From Nostoc sp. UHCC 0870 (GTDB lineage Bacteria; Cyanobacteriota; Cyanobacteriia; Cyanobacteriales; Nostocaceae): DNA of 35,338 nt. The position numbers were made by a program, and so were the translations under genes. Location: positions 1 through 35,338 of the forward strand of contig NZ_CP091919.1 in assembly GCF_022063185.1 (NCBI RefSeq). Direction: 5' to 3'. The notes beneath the pieces are model-generated. The model saw only the letters and a program-made list of their open reading frames with translations. It was not told the origin of the DNA and ran no database searches. Shown here piece after piece: positions 16,405 to 25,808 of the stretch; the first letter of the stretch is position 1; each line of letters starts with the position of its first letter.

Positions 16405-18940
16405 CAGCTAAAGAAACTCGTAAGCTTGTAGGTTTGATACCATCATTAGCGATGAGGTTTAGTTTGTCAGTATCTTGTACTAACTGCACTAAAAAAGTTT
16501 CATCATCTAAATTAGATTTACTGCCTTCTGTGTACTCGCGCAAAAGCTTCTGAACTTGTTTTAGTTCTTTCCAAGCACTGAGTTTTTTGATATTGTTCCT
16601 GACTGTAATAGGGTCTAATCCTCCAGGTAAATTATCAAATTGCTTCAGCCGTTTTTTGATGGCATTAATACGTTCTGAGGTGATATTGAGATTTTCTAAT
16701 GTCTCTTCTTGTTGCAGTTCAGCAGCCCAATAGCTTTTAACCTTAACTAATTGGTTGTAAAGATTATTAGCAGATGAAAGTAGATGTTTGGCAGAGAACA
16801 CGCTACTAGCTTCTGGAGTATTAGCAGATGTAGCAATCGCCAGACCATAACCATCTTTTTCTCCAGTTTTGTCATTCCAGAAGATAGTTTGTGTTTTTGA
16901 AGGGATTGCTTCGCCATTTGGGCCAAAATATTCCACTGTTAGGGCTATCAATCCGGTGGCTTCGTCTTTACCACCTGTACAGCGACCTAAAGTAATGGGA
17001 TTAGCTTGATAATCTTCACCTAGTTCTTTCAGTAGTTTGCTAAGTTCTTCACTATATAAAATCTCATTATGGGTGTAAAGATTACTGTTAGTTTCTTGTT
17101 TTTTATAAGCTTCTTCTTGTAAATTGCCCTGCTCCATCTTTCTGGCTTTAACTAAGCTTTGCAGGAAGTTGATATATCCAGGTAAGACTTCATCATCAAA
17201 TAAGGTATCGCCATATATGGAAGCACCCAGACTATCAACATTAGGAATTGTAGGAATATCTCCATCTTTTGATGCTAAATCTCCTACGAGTTTTTTATTA
17301 AGATTAGCGAGACGAGAAGCTTGCCTCAATAATTGGTTTTCACTGTTAGCGTAATAAATATAAATATTTTTGGTTTGATGCTGCTTGGGTCGGTCAATTC
17401 GTCCTATGCGCTGTTCCAAAATCATAGGATTCCAAGGCAGGTCAATATTAATTAAATAGTCTGCATCTTGGAGATTTTGACCAACTGAGAGAGTTTCTGA
17501 ACCAATAAGAACTGCTAGTTCTTCATCTGGTTTTGGTCGTTCTGCTGGGTTTTTGCAGGTAGCAGCAGGAGCAAATAAGCGAAATATATGTTGACGTTTA
17601 AGATTAGTTTGATGGCTAGTTACTTTTAAGGCATTGTTGGGATTAACCACAATTGGGTTACTGTTTGAATTGTTGGGATAATACCTTTTGGTTGAGCCAA
17701 TAGCCATACCAATACCTTTGGCTGCAATTGTTGCATCTTTAGCCATGTAACGGTAATAGTCAACTACCGTGTCACTAAAGGTAGAAATCAGCAACACCTT
17801 ATGACCAAGACTGACTAATTCTTTTACTTTCCTGCTAACTTGTTCACGTTTATGGTCAATAACAAATTCACCAGCTAACAGGTTTTGAATTTGTTCTAAT
17901 TGTTTAATATCTCCCTCACAATCTGAGAGAATTCTATTATAAATAAGTTGTGCTTTAGTGGAATCCTGGCGTAACGAATCTGTGACAATATCAATAGAAC
18001 GTCGCAATTGTTGGCGTTTTTGTTCTTGTTCAGCACTATTTTCTTCGTCTTCATCCTCCTCATCTTCTTCATAATCTTCATCTGAGTCTTCGCGGTCAGA
18101 AAAATCAAATAAGTCTGCTTGTTTATGTTTTTTTTCTGATTCAAAACCGTAGTGGATGAGTAGAAATTCTTTTAAACCGTCGGCATCGGGAGCAACATTT
18201 TCTAAGCGTTCCTGCATCTGCCGAATCTTATCGCCAAAGCTTTTAATAGTGCGGTTGAGGGCATACATACTCGATTCTGCCCGTTGCAGAAAGAAGCGTC
18301 GCTGGTTACTCAACAAACTACGCTGTTCTGGATTACCTGTAAGGTAACGAATGGGGTCAGCAAAGGGGATGTAGAGGCTGGTTTCAAATTGGGTGAAAAT
18401 TTGGTCTAGTGCCTGTTCTGTAGTGGGTTCAAACTCCACTGGCAACCATTCTGCTACCCGTTTGGCGTAGAGATTAAGCTCAGGGGTAGCATCGCGTAAC
18501 ATCTGCCGAGTGCGTTGGAGGAATACTTCTCGGTAGGTGCGGCGAAACAGTTCAGTATTATCGGTAAATGGTTCTACACCAATCTCGCGGTTTTGAAACC
18601 AATGCACAAGTTCTTTGGGAAAGCCAAGGTTACTAAAACCTTCAGGGCGGCTAAGGAAAGGAGAGAGGATATTGTAGATATCTTCCCGGCGGTTGTTCCA
18701 CGGGGTAGCGGTTAGTAGTAAAAAGTTTCGCTGCCTTCCTGATTTACGATCTCGTTCTTGAACTTGCAAACAGGTTTTATGGATGCGGTTTTTGTAATTG
18801 CGGATGCCTTCATGTGCCTCATCAATAATCACTAAGTCAGCACCACCGTAGCGAATCAGATTTTCAGTAAACCCACTACCTTTACGGCTCATGAGGTTTT
18901 TATTGTAGAGTTCGTAGTCTTGTTTGTCATAAATCAAAAC
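16385..18940 (-). CDS. SNF2-family helicase, C-terminal part of the frameshifted PLD-TIG-SNF2 protein
   Basis: Continues the helicase that starts at 20672, in a frame shifted by one base. The frame is open up to 19039, but sequence upstream of about 18940 is out of frame with the real protein. Motifs in order: DEAH (LVIIDEAHEGIRN), LLLTATPWNN, an acidic insertion with many Asp/Glu residues, LIGSETLSVGQNLQ, DLPWNP and QRIGRIDRPKQ (motif VI with its arginine finger). This is the full second half of an SNF2-type double-stranded DNA translocase. A helical tail of about 300 residues follows. The loss of frame, if real, separates Walker A from the rest and would inactivate the enzyme. It lies downstream of the methyltransferase gene and is part of the same module. 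Confidence 0.85.
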   Translation of the reverse strand, partial: VLIYDKQDYELYNKNLMSRKGSGFTENLIRYGGADLVIIDEAHEGIRNYKNRIHKTCLQVQERDRKSGRQRNFLLLTATPWNNRREDIYNILSPFLSRPEGFSNLGFPKELVHWFQNREIGVEPFTDNTELFRRTYREVFLQRTRQMLRDATPELNLYAKRVAEWLPVEFEPTTEQALDQIFTQFETSLYIPFADPIRYLTGNPEQRSLLSNQRRFFLQRAESSMYALNRTIKSFGDKIRQMQERLENVAPDADGLKEFLLIHYGFESEKKHKQADLFDFSDREDSDEDYEEDEEDEDEENSAEQEQKRQQLRRSIDIVTDSLRQDSTKAQLIYNRILSDCEGDIKQLEQIQNLLAGEFVIDHKREQVSRKVKELVSLGHKVLLISTFSDTVVDYYRYMAKDATIAAKGIGMAIGSTKRYYPNNSNSNPIVVNPNNALKVTSHQTNLKRQHIFRLFAPAATCKNPAERPKPDEELAVLIGSETLSVGQNLQDADYLINIDLPWNPMILEQRIGRIDRPKQHQTKNIYIYYANSENQLLRQASRLANLNKKLVGDLASKDGDIPTIPNVDSLGASIYGDTLFDDEVLPGYINFLQSLVKARKMEQGNLQEEAYKKQETNSNLYTHNEILYSEELSKLLKELGEDYQANPITLGRCTGGKDEATGLIALTVEYFGPNGEAIPSKTQTIFWNDKTGEKDGYGLAIATSANTPEASSVFSAKHLLSSANNLYNQLVKVKSYWAAELQQEETLENLNITSERINAIKKRLKQFDNLPGGLDPITVRNNIKKLSAWKELKQVQKLLREYTEGSKSNLDDETFLVQLVQDTDKLNLIANDGIKPTSLRVSLAAILMRA

Positions 18941-20672
18941 CCAACTCTGCCATTTCTCGCTTCCAGTTATCATGCAATTTTTTGGCGGCAATAATAGCAA
19001 TTTTGAAACTACTGTTTGATTCACGATATAAACGGGCAACTGTGGCCGCTAATCGAGTCTTACCCAAGCCGACTGCATCGGCACAGACAGCTACACCAAA
19101 ATCCTGCATGACTCGCAAGCAGTGTTGCGCCCCAGATTTTTGATGTTCAAATAAGATATCTTGGTCAACCAGCTGATCTAGCAAGTCACTACCTTCTACT
19201 CGAAACTGGTGGGGACGCTGCTGTGCTAGCCAATATAGGAAATCATTAGGTGTGCCGTGGTTGCCTGCCAGTATTATTTCTACTGCTTGCTTGAAGCCAT
19301 TTATTTCGCTGTAGTCAGGAATTTCTAAAGATTGGCTGATAGATGCCGGTGTTTGGGGGGATGTGTTGTAAGTGCCAGTGCTGGTTTTGACTCGAAAATC
19401 ATTTAATTTTGTGGGTGGGTGGTCGGGATGTACCTCAACTTGACCAACAATGCGTTCTGATTCTTTGCTGTCGATGGTGACTTGCACCAATTCGTCATCA
19501 ATAACCTGAATATCCTCAACCTTATCCAGATTTTTACCCGTGATTTCTACAGTGGTGGTTTCACCTGGGGGGAATTCATCCGGGGTAATAGAGTCAATAA
19601 TTGGTTGTTTAACTTTAAGGCGGTGTTCTCGTTCTGCTAGTACCTGTGCTAAGAATTCTTGGCTAAGGTCAAAAGTGGTATCTTCCCGTTGCCATTCAGC
19701 ATCAAAATGCTGGATGCTGTTGGAAATTTCTTCTGCATCTAACTGCGAATCCCAAGAGTACAAAAATGTTACGCTTTCAGCATTTTTGGTGTACGCAGCA
19801 CGAGTAAAGTTATCAGATCCTTCATGTAAAATGTGGTTTTCCAAAATATCAGTGAGGATACCAGTTTTTTTGTGATATATGCCTCGCCCTGAAACCATCT
19901 TCACCAGTTTGATTTGCAAAAATCCCAAGCGCACTAACTCTGCCATAATTTCTGTGCCAGAGAAGGCATTATCTTCTAAGCCTTGAAGAAATTCAGCTAA
20001 AGTACGGCGGCTAAATTCAACGCGGTAATTTGGGTCTTGTAGTTTCTCTAGTTCTTTAATATCTGTAGATTTAGTAAACCCCTGCCAGTCCATTAACAGG
20101 CGAATTTGACCTTCTGTTTGCACAATTTGTTGCAGAGGTTCTTCATATAGCTTTAGGACTCCACTATCAAAATAGGCAGTGGAACGACGATAAATTTGAG
20201 TACGTTCTAAGATGGTAGAAATAAAGGGATGATACTTATCAAATTCATCCGGTAAATTTAATTTACGGCGACGACCTTTAAGTTCTAAAAAACTTCCAAC
20301 TAGCAGTGACTTTTCTTTATAATAACTTTCTTTTTTGAGAAATTTTTCAATAATCTTTAGATTGCTGGTTCTAAGTAAAGTAGGGCTAGGTAGATTTCCA
20401 TCTTTCAGGGTAGTATATTCAAAAACTTTGGCACTTTTAAGGTCAATACGCAGCAGTTTGTAAGCAGCGTGTTTGTTACTAATAGCCAGGAAGGTGATGA
20501 TATTGTGCAGGAGATTTTCAGCATCTCGATGCTTAAAGAGTAGCCAATATTGATTGTCAACGCCTTTAATGGGGTTGCCTTGTAATAAGTAGTAGGGGCG
20601 TTGTTTGCGGATAATATCTTGAATGGCGGCTTCAAGCATAGGTGAGGCTAATAGAGTAAGGTTTACAGCCAA
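18927..20672 (-). CDS. PLD-type nuclease + IPT/TIG + SNF2 Walker A, N-terminal part (frameshifted)
   Basis: The 581-residue first part of a protein that would be about 1428 aa. Residues about 130-300 form a phospholipase-D-type nuclease domain, with the His-x-Lys signature in GIYHKKTGILTD (about 264-275) and a GSDNF element (about 285). Residues about 357-440 look like an IPT/TIG immunoglobulin-like domain (SITPDEFPPGETTTVEITGK). Residues about 505-581 begin the SNF2 core (FEHQKSGAQHCL, Walker A ADAVGLGKTR). The frame stops at 18927. Dropping one T from the T4 run (complement of 18936-18939) restores ELG-LIYDKQDYELYN and the rest of the helicase. The start at 20672 is a TTG without a strong ribosome site; ATG 20639 is an alternative. 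Confidence 0.85.
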   Translation of the reverse strand: MAVNLTLLASPMLEAAIQDIIRKQRPYYLLQGNPIKGVDNQYWLLFKHRDAENLLHNIITFLAISNKHAAYKLLRIDLKSAKVFEYTTLKDGNLPSPTLLRTSNLKIIEKFLKKESYYKEKSLLVGSFLELKGRRRKLNLPDEFDKYHPFISTILERTQIYRRSTAYFDSGVLKLYEEPLQQIVQTEGQIRLLMDWQGFTKSTDIKELEKLQDPNYRVEFSRRTLAEFLQGLEDNAFSGTEIMAELVRLGFLQIKLVKMVSGRGIYHKKTGILTDILENHILHEGSDNFTRAAYTKNAESVTFLYSWDSQLDAEEISNSIQHFDAEWQREDTTFDLSQEFLAQVLAEREHRLKVKQPIIDSITPDEFPPGETTTVEITGKNLDKVEDIQVIDDELVQVTIDSKESERIVGQVEVHPDHPPTKLNDFRVKTSTGTYNTSPQTPASISQSLEIPDYSEINGFKQAVEIILAGNHGTPNDFLYWLAQQRPHQFRVEGSDLLDQLVDQDILFEHQKSGAQHCLRVMQDFGVAVCADAVGLGKTRLAATVARLYRESNSSFKIAIIAAKKLHDNWKREMAELGFDL

Positions 20673-20722
20673 GATTCAATTTCTTGGAAAAAGGAGTTAT
20701 TTGATAGTCATAAAGATAACAA

Positions 20723-23700
20723 TTAGGTTATAGGAAAACCAGGAATGACTTCATCAATCTTTTCAATTATCCCAATAGTTTCTTTAAGGGATACGACAAT
20801 TCGTTGATAGTGCTGGATATCTTCATCGCTGAGGGTGCATCCTTTGCGATCTTTGAGCCATTTTTGGCAGACTTGATAGCCACCAATGTAGAAGTTCCAC
20901 ACTTGTTGAGGAACACCAGTAAATTTGTCACCTTTTTTGTTGATGATGACCGCACCTTGGTTGTATTTAGGATATCCTGCATCGACTAAGCATTTACCAT
21001 CATTTTCCACAAATTGAGTTATTAAGTTGTCTAATTTTGGTGATTTCATTAGGTGGAGTGCTACTAGCTGTTGGCCGTATACTGCTAGCTGGCAGAAGAG
21101 TTCATCATCATTCGTGAGGGGTACGCGAGGGAAATCTTTTTTGAGGAATTCAGCGTAGCGAGTGCGGTAGGTGGGTGAGTGGAAGATGGAGTAAATGTAG
21201 TAGAAGATAGCTTCTGGAGTGGGGGTGTAGCCGAGTTTTGAGGTGATGGCTTTGAGGAATTCTAGAGAAAGGTTAGGTCGTCGTTTTTCTAATAATACTG
21301 AAGTTTTAAATTCGTTATTATCTGGGTATAGATAAAGTGGAAATAAATAGTTGACCTCTTTGATAGATACAGTATGGTGTTGAATAATATTCTCAGTACA
21401 AAAAATGTGTTCCCACCCACGTCCTATTTCTATTGAACGAGTTGTACTCAATCCAATATTTTCTCCTGCTAGCATATGACGCATAACACGTTCACGTCTA
21501 TGCACTGCAACATTACGATTAAAAACTGTCCACCTTGTATCGAAAGGTCTATAAATAATTTTTGTTAATTCTTTCCTCCATAAATTATTTTTTAGCTCAT
21601 TCTTAGCACGTTGGTATTGCCACTGTTCTTGTGAACAAAGACGAAATATATTTCGTGCTTGTTCTTCAGTATTGGTTGCTAAAAGCATCTCTACTTTTTT
21701 AATTATTTCATTTTGATTCCACGCTATAGCAAACTCATCATGTGTAGTTACAATTCCAGGTGCTGGATCTCCATTTATATTGAAAATGTCAGAAATTTTC
21801 CATCCTTCATCATACTCTAATTGGAAAGAATTGTTTTGTGGCGTAAACAGAAACAATGGAGAATTTGGAAATAAATTCATCCAGGTTTCATTTATAAAAT
21901 TGTCATTCCAAAGTCGATAATACTTGCCACCAATAAGAGTTTTATTTATTTTATTTACATCAAAGATTTCACGTTTTCCCCAATAATCATGACTATTAAT
22001 TACAGTATTTTTTTTATTTTTACGGTTTTTAATAGCCAAGGTAATTGCTACTCCTTGTTGAATATCAAAGACATTTTCATCTTTATCTCCATCAGGAGTA
22101 TATTCTTTTTTCTTAGTATTTCCATGAAGATTTAAAAGGTACATTTCATCAAAAGATTTCATCAGGCTCTGACGCATCCCACGAAACGTAGGATTATCCA
22201 AATATCCGTTATTCGTAATCATCGCCAAAATTCCATAACCTGTATTATCAATACGCCATTGAGCAAATCGTATAAATTTAACGTAATCATCACTCAGCCA
22301 TTTAGCTTGGCCTGGCTTTGATAATTCAGAGCAGTTTTCTTTGTATGTATTAATTAAATCTTTTATCCATTTGTTAGTATTTGCAGAATGCCCTGAATAC
22401 GGTGGATTGCCAATTACAATCATAATAGGTTCTTGTTTTTTTAGCTTTGCACCTTCAGACGCTTCTTTAGCAAGAATATCTCCGAGTCCAGGTAGTGATA
22501 ATTGTTCTACATCTTTGTATGCTGAATCTTCAAGTGTGTTGCTTAAATAAACACCAAGTCGCTTATCATTGCTAAATTGATATCCTGTTTCTTCCAGAAA
22601 TAGCCCCAACTTCAAGTGTGCAATTGCATAAGGAGCCATTAATAACTCAAACCCAAATATCCTGGGTAACAACCGCTCTCTTACATAACCAGACCAAGAC
22701 TTGTCTGTTAACCCTTCTGTAAGTGCTTCTGGTGATTCTTGAAAGCGTTGATAAATTAGTTGACAAATCCATAATAAAAATGTCCCTGTACCACAAGCAG
22801 GGTCAAGAATCATTACCTCTGGAGAGGCCAACCCTAACGGCTTGTTGAACTTATCTTTAAGCAACTGGTCAACAGACCGCACCATGTAAGACACCACAGG
22901 CTCTGGTGTATAGTAAACCCCCCGACGCTCACGCATTTGCGGTTTGTATGCTGCCAAGAAATCTTCATAGAACCGTATTACAATGTCTTCCCGGTTCATC
23001 TTCAGTTGGAAGTCTGACAGGATCGCCTCCATCTTGGCAGCACGGAGGATGCCAAAAATATCTGCAATTGCACCAATTAACTCATCGCCTAATGCTTTTG
23101 GTGTTTGCTTTGAGATATCCTCAAATAATTTGCGAAGGAATGGGTTAGTTTCTGGTAGCTGCTGCCAAGCTGATTCTCTGTCAAAATGAGTTTCTTTCTC
23201 CCTGCCTTCTCTTTTATCCGTTGCATAGCCAAATACTCTGGCAGTAAAGAGAGCATAAGCAATAGTTTGGGCATAGATATCAGCGAAACTATAGTCTTTC
23301 TCATTATCTGAAGTTAGTTGCAGTTTGGGCAGTAACTCCCGTTGAAAACTCTTTAGCAAGTTGTGCAGATAACCATCGGTTCCTTCATTTTTATAAACTT
23401 TGGGAATAGTTTGCTCAATCCGGCGTGCTGCTTCAGCTAGCGCCCTTGCCAGTTCGCCTGCTGTTTTTGCTGCCGGGTAAAATACCCAATCTACCTGGGG
23501 GATAGAACATACAGCTTTAGTAGCAATAGGTAATTCCCTTTGCTTGAGGCGGTTTAAACGTGCTATTAGTTCTGCATCGTTCCATTGAAAAGTTTCAATC
23601 TGTCGCTGGCGCAGGCCCCCTTCAGTTGGCAGCACCAACGGCACTCGTCCAGTACCTTCTTTTGTAGGTAACAGCAGATACATTACAGGCTGTTGTTCAA

Positions 23701-23989
23701 ATTCTCTATTGGCGTAATGACCGTATATTTCTTGCTGCTTTTCTTGTGATGTTAAAATTTTTTTGATTTCCTGGTCTGTTGCACTATTTAATTCAGAATA
23801 AAACCCCACTGCAATTGGGCAAGTTTCTAAAGCCTCATCCTCATTTTCACCAGGACGCAAATACCAAAATTGAGAGCCTTGAGGGTCACGTTGTAAGACT
23901 GGATATCCTAACAGTTCTTTTAATGCTTCAACGCGATTTTCTTCTGTTCCAACCATGAAGGTACGCAAATTATCCTTGGTGAAAGTCAT
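20723..23989 (-). CDS. Type ISP-like N6-adenine DNA methyltransferase with target-recognition domain
   Basis: A 1088-aa methyltransferase. Residues 1-320 are a helical N-terminal region. Near 370 is RGVYYTPEPVVSYMV. Motif I, ILDPACGTGTFLLW, lies near 392-405 and the catalytic NPPYSGHS near 524-531 (the N-P-P-Y of gamma-class N6-adenine enzymes). The last 300 residues resemble the target-recognition domain of type ISP/Eco57I-like enzymes (ELFCQLAVYGQQLVALHL, YQVCQKWLKDRKGCTL, EDIQHYQRIVVSL). Unlike classical type ISP enzymes it carries no nuclease or helicase domain. Those sit in the next gene, 50 bases downstream on the same strand. It probably marks host DNA and gives the pair its sequence specificity. 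Confidence 0.9.
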   Translation of the reverse strand: MTFTKDNLRTFMVGTEENRVEALKELLGYPVLQRDPQGSQFWYLRPGENEDEALETCPIAVGFYSELNSATDQEIKKILTSQEKQQEIYGHYANREFEQQPVMYLLLPTKEGTGRVPLVLPTEGGLRQRQIETFQWNDAELIARLNRLKQRELPIATKAVCSIPQVDWVFYPAAKTAGELARALAEAARRIEQTIPKVYKNEGTDGYLHNLLKSFQRELLPKLQLTSDNEKDYSFADIYAQTIAYALFTARVFGYATDKREGREKETHFDRESAWQQLPETNPFLRKLFEDISKQTPKALGDELIGAIADIFGILRAAKMEAILSDFQLKMNREDIVIRFYEDFLAAYKPQMRERRGVYYTPEPVVSYMVRSVDQLLKDKFNKPLGLASPEVMILDPACGTGTFLLWICQLIYQRFQESPEALTEGLTDKSWSGYVRERLLPRIFGFELLMAPYAIAHLKLGLFLEETGYQFSNDKRLGVYLSNTLEDSAYKDVEQLSLPGLGDILAKEASEGAKLKKQEPIMIVIGNPPYSGHSANTNKWIKDLINTYKENCSELSKPGQAKWLSDDYVKFIRFAQWRIDNTGYGILAMITNNGYLDNPTFRGMRQSLMKSFDEMYLLNLHGNTKKKEYTPDGDKDENVFDIQQGVAITLAIKNRKNKKNTVINSHDYWGKREIFDVNKINKTLIGGKYYRLWNDNFINETWMNLFPNSPLFLFTPQNNSFQLEYDEGWKISDIFNINGDPAPGIVTTHDEFAIAWNQNEIIKKVEMLLATNTEEQARNIFRLCSQEQWQYQRAKNELKNNLWRKELTKIIYRPFDTRWTVFNRNVAVHRRERVMRHMLAGENIGLSTTRSIEIGRGWEHIFCTENIIQHHTVSIKEVNYLFPLYLYPDNNEFKTSVLLEKRRPNLSLEFLKAITSKLGYTPTPEAIFYYIYSIFHSPTYRTRYAEFLKKDFPRVPLTNDDELFCQLAVYGQQLVALHLMKSPKLDNLITQFVENDGKCLVDAGYPKYNQGAVIINKKGDKFTGVPQQVWNFYIGGYQVCQKWLKDRKGCTLSDEDIQHYQRIVVSLKETIGIIEKIDEVIPGFPIT

Positions 23990-24121
23990 AAACCACCAAT
24001 CTCTTATTTATCTAAGTTTTTTTGTGAGTTGAACTAGATGCTTCTGGTGGGGTAGTTGGGGAGAATTTACGTATAATGCTGTTGCAAGTTTTAATAATTA
24101 AAGACTTGTAGCAAAATGGAC

Positions 24122-24175
24122 GCAGCTAATCGCGTCTGCATTAGCAACAAGCTTGTGTATTGCAGACATTAGCTG
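24122..24175. promoter_or_regulatory. Imperfect inverted repeat upstream of the methyltransferase gene
   Basis: GCAGCTAATCGCGTCTGCA and, about 17 bases on, TGCAGACATTAGCTG are complementary apart from a short internal bulge. They lie between the XRE gene and the methyltransferase gene, where they could be an operator or a leader hairpin. Confidence 0.4.
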
Positions 24176-24217
24176 TAGAACAGTATAGAAATTCAGCCCA
24201 ATATTTACCCTGAAAAA

Positions 24218-24466
24218 CTATTGATTCAAGTATTTATTCAGCAATTCTTTTCCGGTGTCGCCCATTTCTAACAGCATTTTTTCGATTTGCTTCATGGCGA
24301 TAGGTGAGGGCTTATTACGCCCATTTTCCCACCTATTAACAGTGGGGAATGTTACACCTAATGCGGCTGCAAACTGTTCTTGAGTTAGACCAGTTAATAC
24401 GCGCATTTCCCGTATAAGATTGCCGGCTTCAGGCTGCTTAATAGCTAACGGCTTCTTAATATTCAT
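24218..24466 (-). CDS. XRE-family regulator (controller-like)
   Basis: An 82-aa single-domain helix-turn-helix protein. Residues 15-70 follow the XRE/Cro pattern: IREMRVLTGLTQEQFAAALG, then VTFPTVNRWENGRNKPSP. Size and position just upstream of a methyltransferase gene, on the same strand, fit a restriction-modification controller protein that delays nuclease expression. A quasi-palindrome TTACCAAATTCGGTAA lies 15 bases before its start and may be its own operator. An ATG further upstream (24483) leads straight into a stop. Confidence 0.85.
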   Translation of the reverse strand: MNIKKPLAIKQPEAGNLIREMRVLTGLTQEQFAAALGVTFPTVNRWENGRNKPSPIAMKQIEKMLLEMGDTGKELLNKYLNQ

Positions 24467-24481
24467 TTGGATTAATATTCA

Positions 24482-24497
24482 TTACCAAATTCGGTAA
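24482..24497. promoter_or_regulatory. Candidate operator of the XRE regulator
   Basis: TTACCAAATTCGGTAA, symmetric at 14 of 16 positions, lies just upstream of the regulator start. This is the usual place for autoregulation by a small XRE/controller protein. Confidence 0.45.
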
Positions 24498-24978
24498 GTG
24501 ATATATCAAGTTACATATTATCTATATAAATTTTGCTTTGCAGAGGGAGAAAATACTTGAATTTATAATTATATATTTACGGATACTTAGTTAGGTTTAC
24601 TAATAGTAATTTTAGTGTTTAAGCCAATGTTTAAAAATAATTAGATATTATTAAAAGGTAAAATTACTCTTGATACACAATACATTTATTGTTAAGAATA
24701 TTACATTGTTTTCAAATTAACCACCGGATAAACCAGGAATTATCGAGGTAGTATTTACGGAAATCAATATATACAATATTTAATTACGTACCCTTGACGA
24801 GAAGCCAATCCCAGTTACTCAAAAGGAAAATTGAAGGACTGTCAGTATTTTGGGGTATATCCTCCGTTGCTAGGGTAAGCAATATAGTTCCCAGCCACTA
24901 GCTGCATACAGTTTCACCCCGCTTCACTTGATTTTGCGCGCACTCCTTGGCATCTCAGCCCAAGAGAAAAAATAGATT
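24498..24978. other. AT-rich divergent intergenic region
   Basis: About 480 bases between the XRE gene (leftward) and parA (rightward), part of a 580-base gap. It is AT-rich (especially 24530-24680) and holds no reading frame of note. A less AT-rich stretch at about 24840-24960 shows no repeat I can name. Promoters for both directions must lie here and in the flanking operators. Confidence 0.4.
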
Positions 24979-25013
24979 ATATATTCAAGAATATAGATTC
25001 TTGAATATATAAT
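24979..25013 (+). promoter_or_regulatory. parA operator/centromere-like palindrome over the -10 box
   Basis: A perfect 14-bp inverted repeat (ATATATTCAAGAAT, 24979-24992 with 24997-25010) has a 4-bp centre. Its right edge overlaps a TATAAT -10 box at 25008-25013. The TTCAAGAAT core recurs inside parB, so this is probably both operator and centromere site of the ParAB system. Confidence 0.65.
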
Positions 25014-25046
25014 GTTTGCCGTAAACATAGTGATGACAATGCAAAC

Positions 25047-25808
25047 GTGACCCGAAAACTGGCTGTCTTCAATATGAAAGGGGGGGTGGCTAAATCAACC
25101 ACTGCCTATAACTTAGCTGTGGGTCTAGTCAAATTTAAAAAACAGAGGGTGTTGGTTATTGATATCGACCCCCAAGGAAACGCTAGTGCCGCATTGGGTA
25201 TTCCCATCTGGGAGCTTTCATTTCAAATCAGGGATGTTTTGCAAAACAAAGTTTCGTTAGCGCAGGCCGTGGTAACAACTGCTTCTAAAGTAGATGTACT
25301 ACCGTCTAACATTTTACTGGCAGAAGAAGAAATTCCAATCTCAGGTCGTCCGGGGAGAGAGTTGTTACTCAGAAAAGCGATCGCCCCAATATTAGATAAG
25401 TATGATTTTGTGCTGATAGATTGTCCCCCCAACATCGGGATTTTTGCGATCAACGCACTAATGGCCAGCGATGGGGTAATTATCCCAGTGGATATGAGCT
25501 ATTTGGGATTGTTGGGAGTTCAGGGAATTGAACGCGCCTTGACTTTGGTGAGAGAGCAACTGGATCATCCCATTGCCATAGCTGGTGTGTTGGCAACTCG
25601 GTATGACCGCCGGAACAATCTCAGCAAAGAAGTTTTGGATGCCCTAACTGAGCATTTTGGCTCAAAGATGTTTAAAACTGTGATTCCTGAGACGGTAAAA
25701 ATCCGAGAAGCACCTTCTCACGGGCAATCTATCTTTGAGTATGACCCAAACGGCGTAGGAGCAAAGGCTTACCGGGAATTAGTTGATGAGGTGTACAAAT
25801 GGCAGTAA
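25047..25808 (+). CDS. parA: ParA partition ATPase
   Basis: A 253-aa Walker-type partition ATPase of the short (type Ib) class, without an N-terminal DNA-binding domain. Deviant Walker A: KGGVAKSTT (residues 11-19). Walker A': VLVIDIDPQGN. Walker B: FVLIDCPPNIG. The start is GTG 25047, since the next ATG lies inside Walker A. It overlaps parB by ten bases. It should bind the chromosome or nucleoid and, driven by ParB at the palindromic sites, position plasmid copies. It is controlled by the palindrome overlapping its promoter. Confidence 0.9.
   Translation: MTRKLAVFNMKGGVAKSTTAYNLAVGLVKFKKQRVLVIDIDPQGNASAALGIPIWELSFQIRDVLQNKVSLAQAVVTTASKVDVLPSNILLAEEEIPISGRPGRELLLRKAIAPILDKYDFVLIDCPPNIGIFAINALMASDGVIIPVDMSYLGLLGVQGIERALTLVREQLDHPIAIAGVLATRYDRRNNLSKEVLDALTEHFGSKMFKTVIPETVKIREAPSHGQSIFEYDPNGVGAKAYRELVDEVYKWQ

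Noticed and set aside
16385..24466. Complete DISARM or BREX system
   Set aside because: Only SNF2, PLD and methyltransferase functions are present. No DrmA/DrmB-like genes and no PglZ-, BrxC- or Lon-like genes are found in the window.
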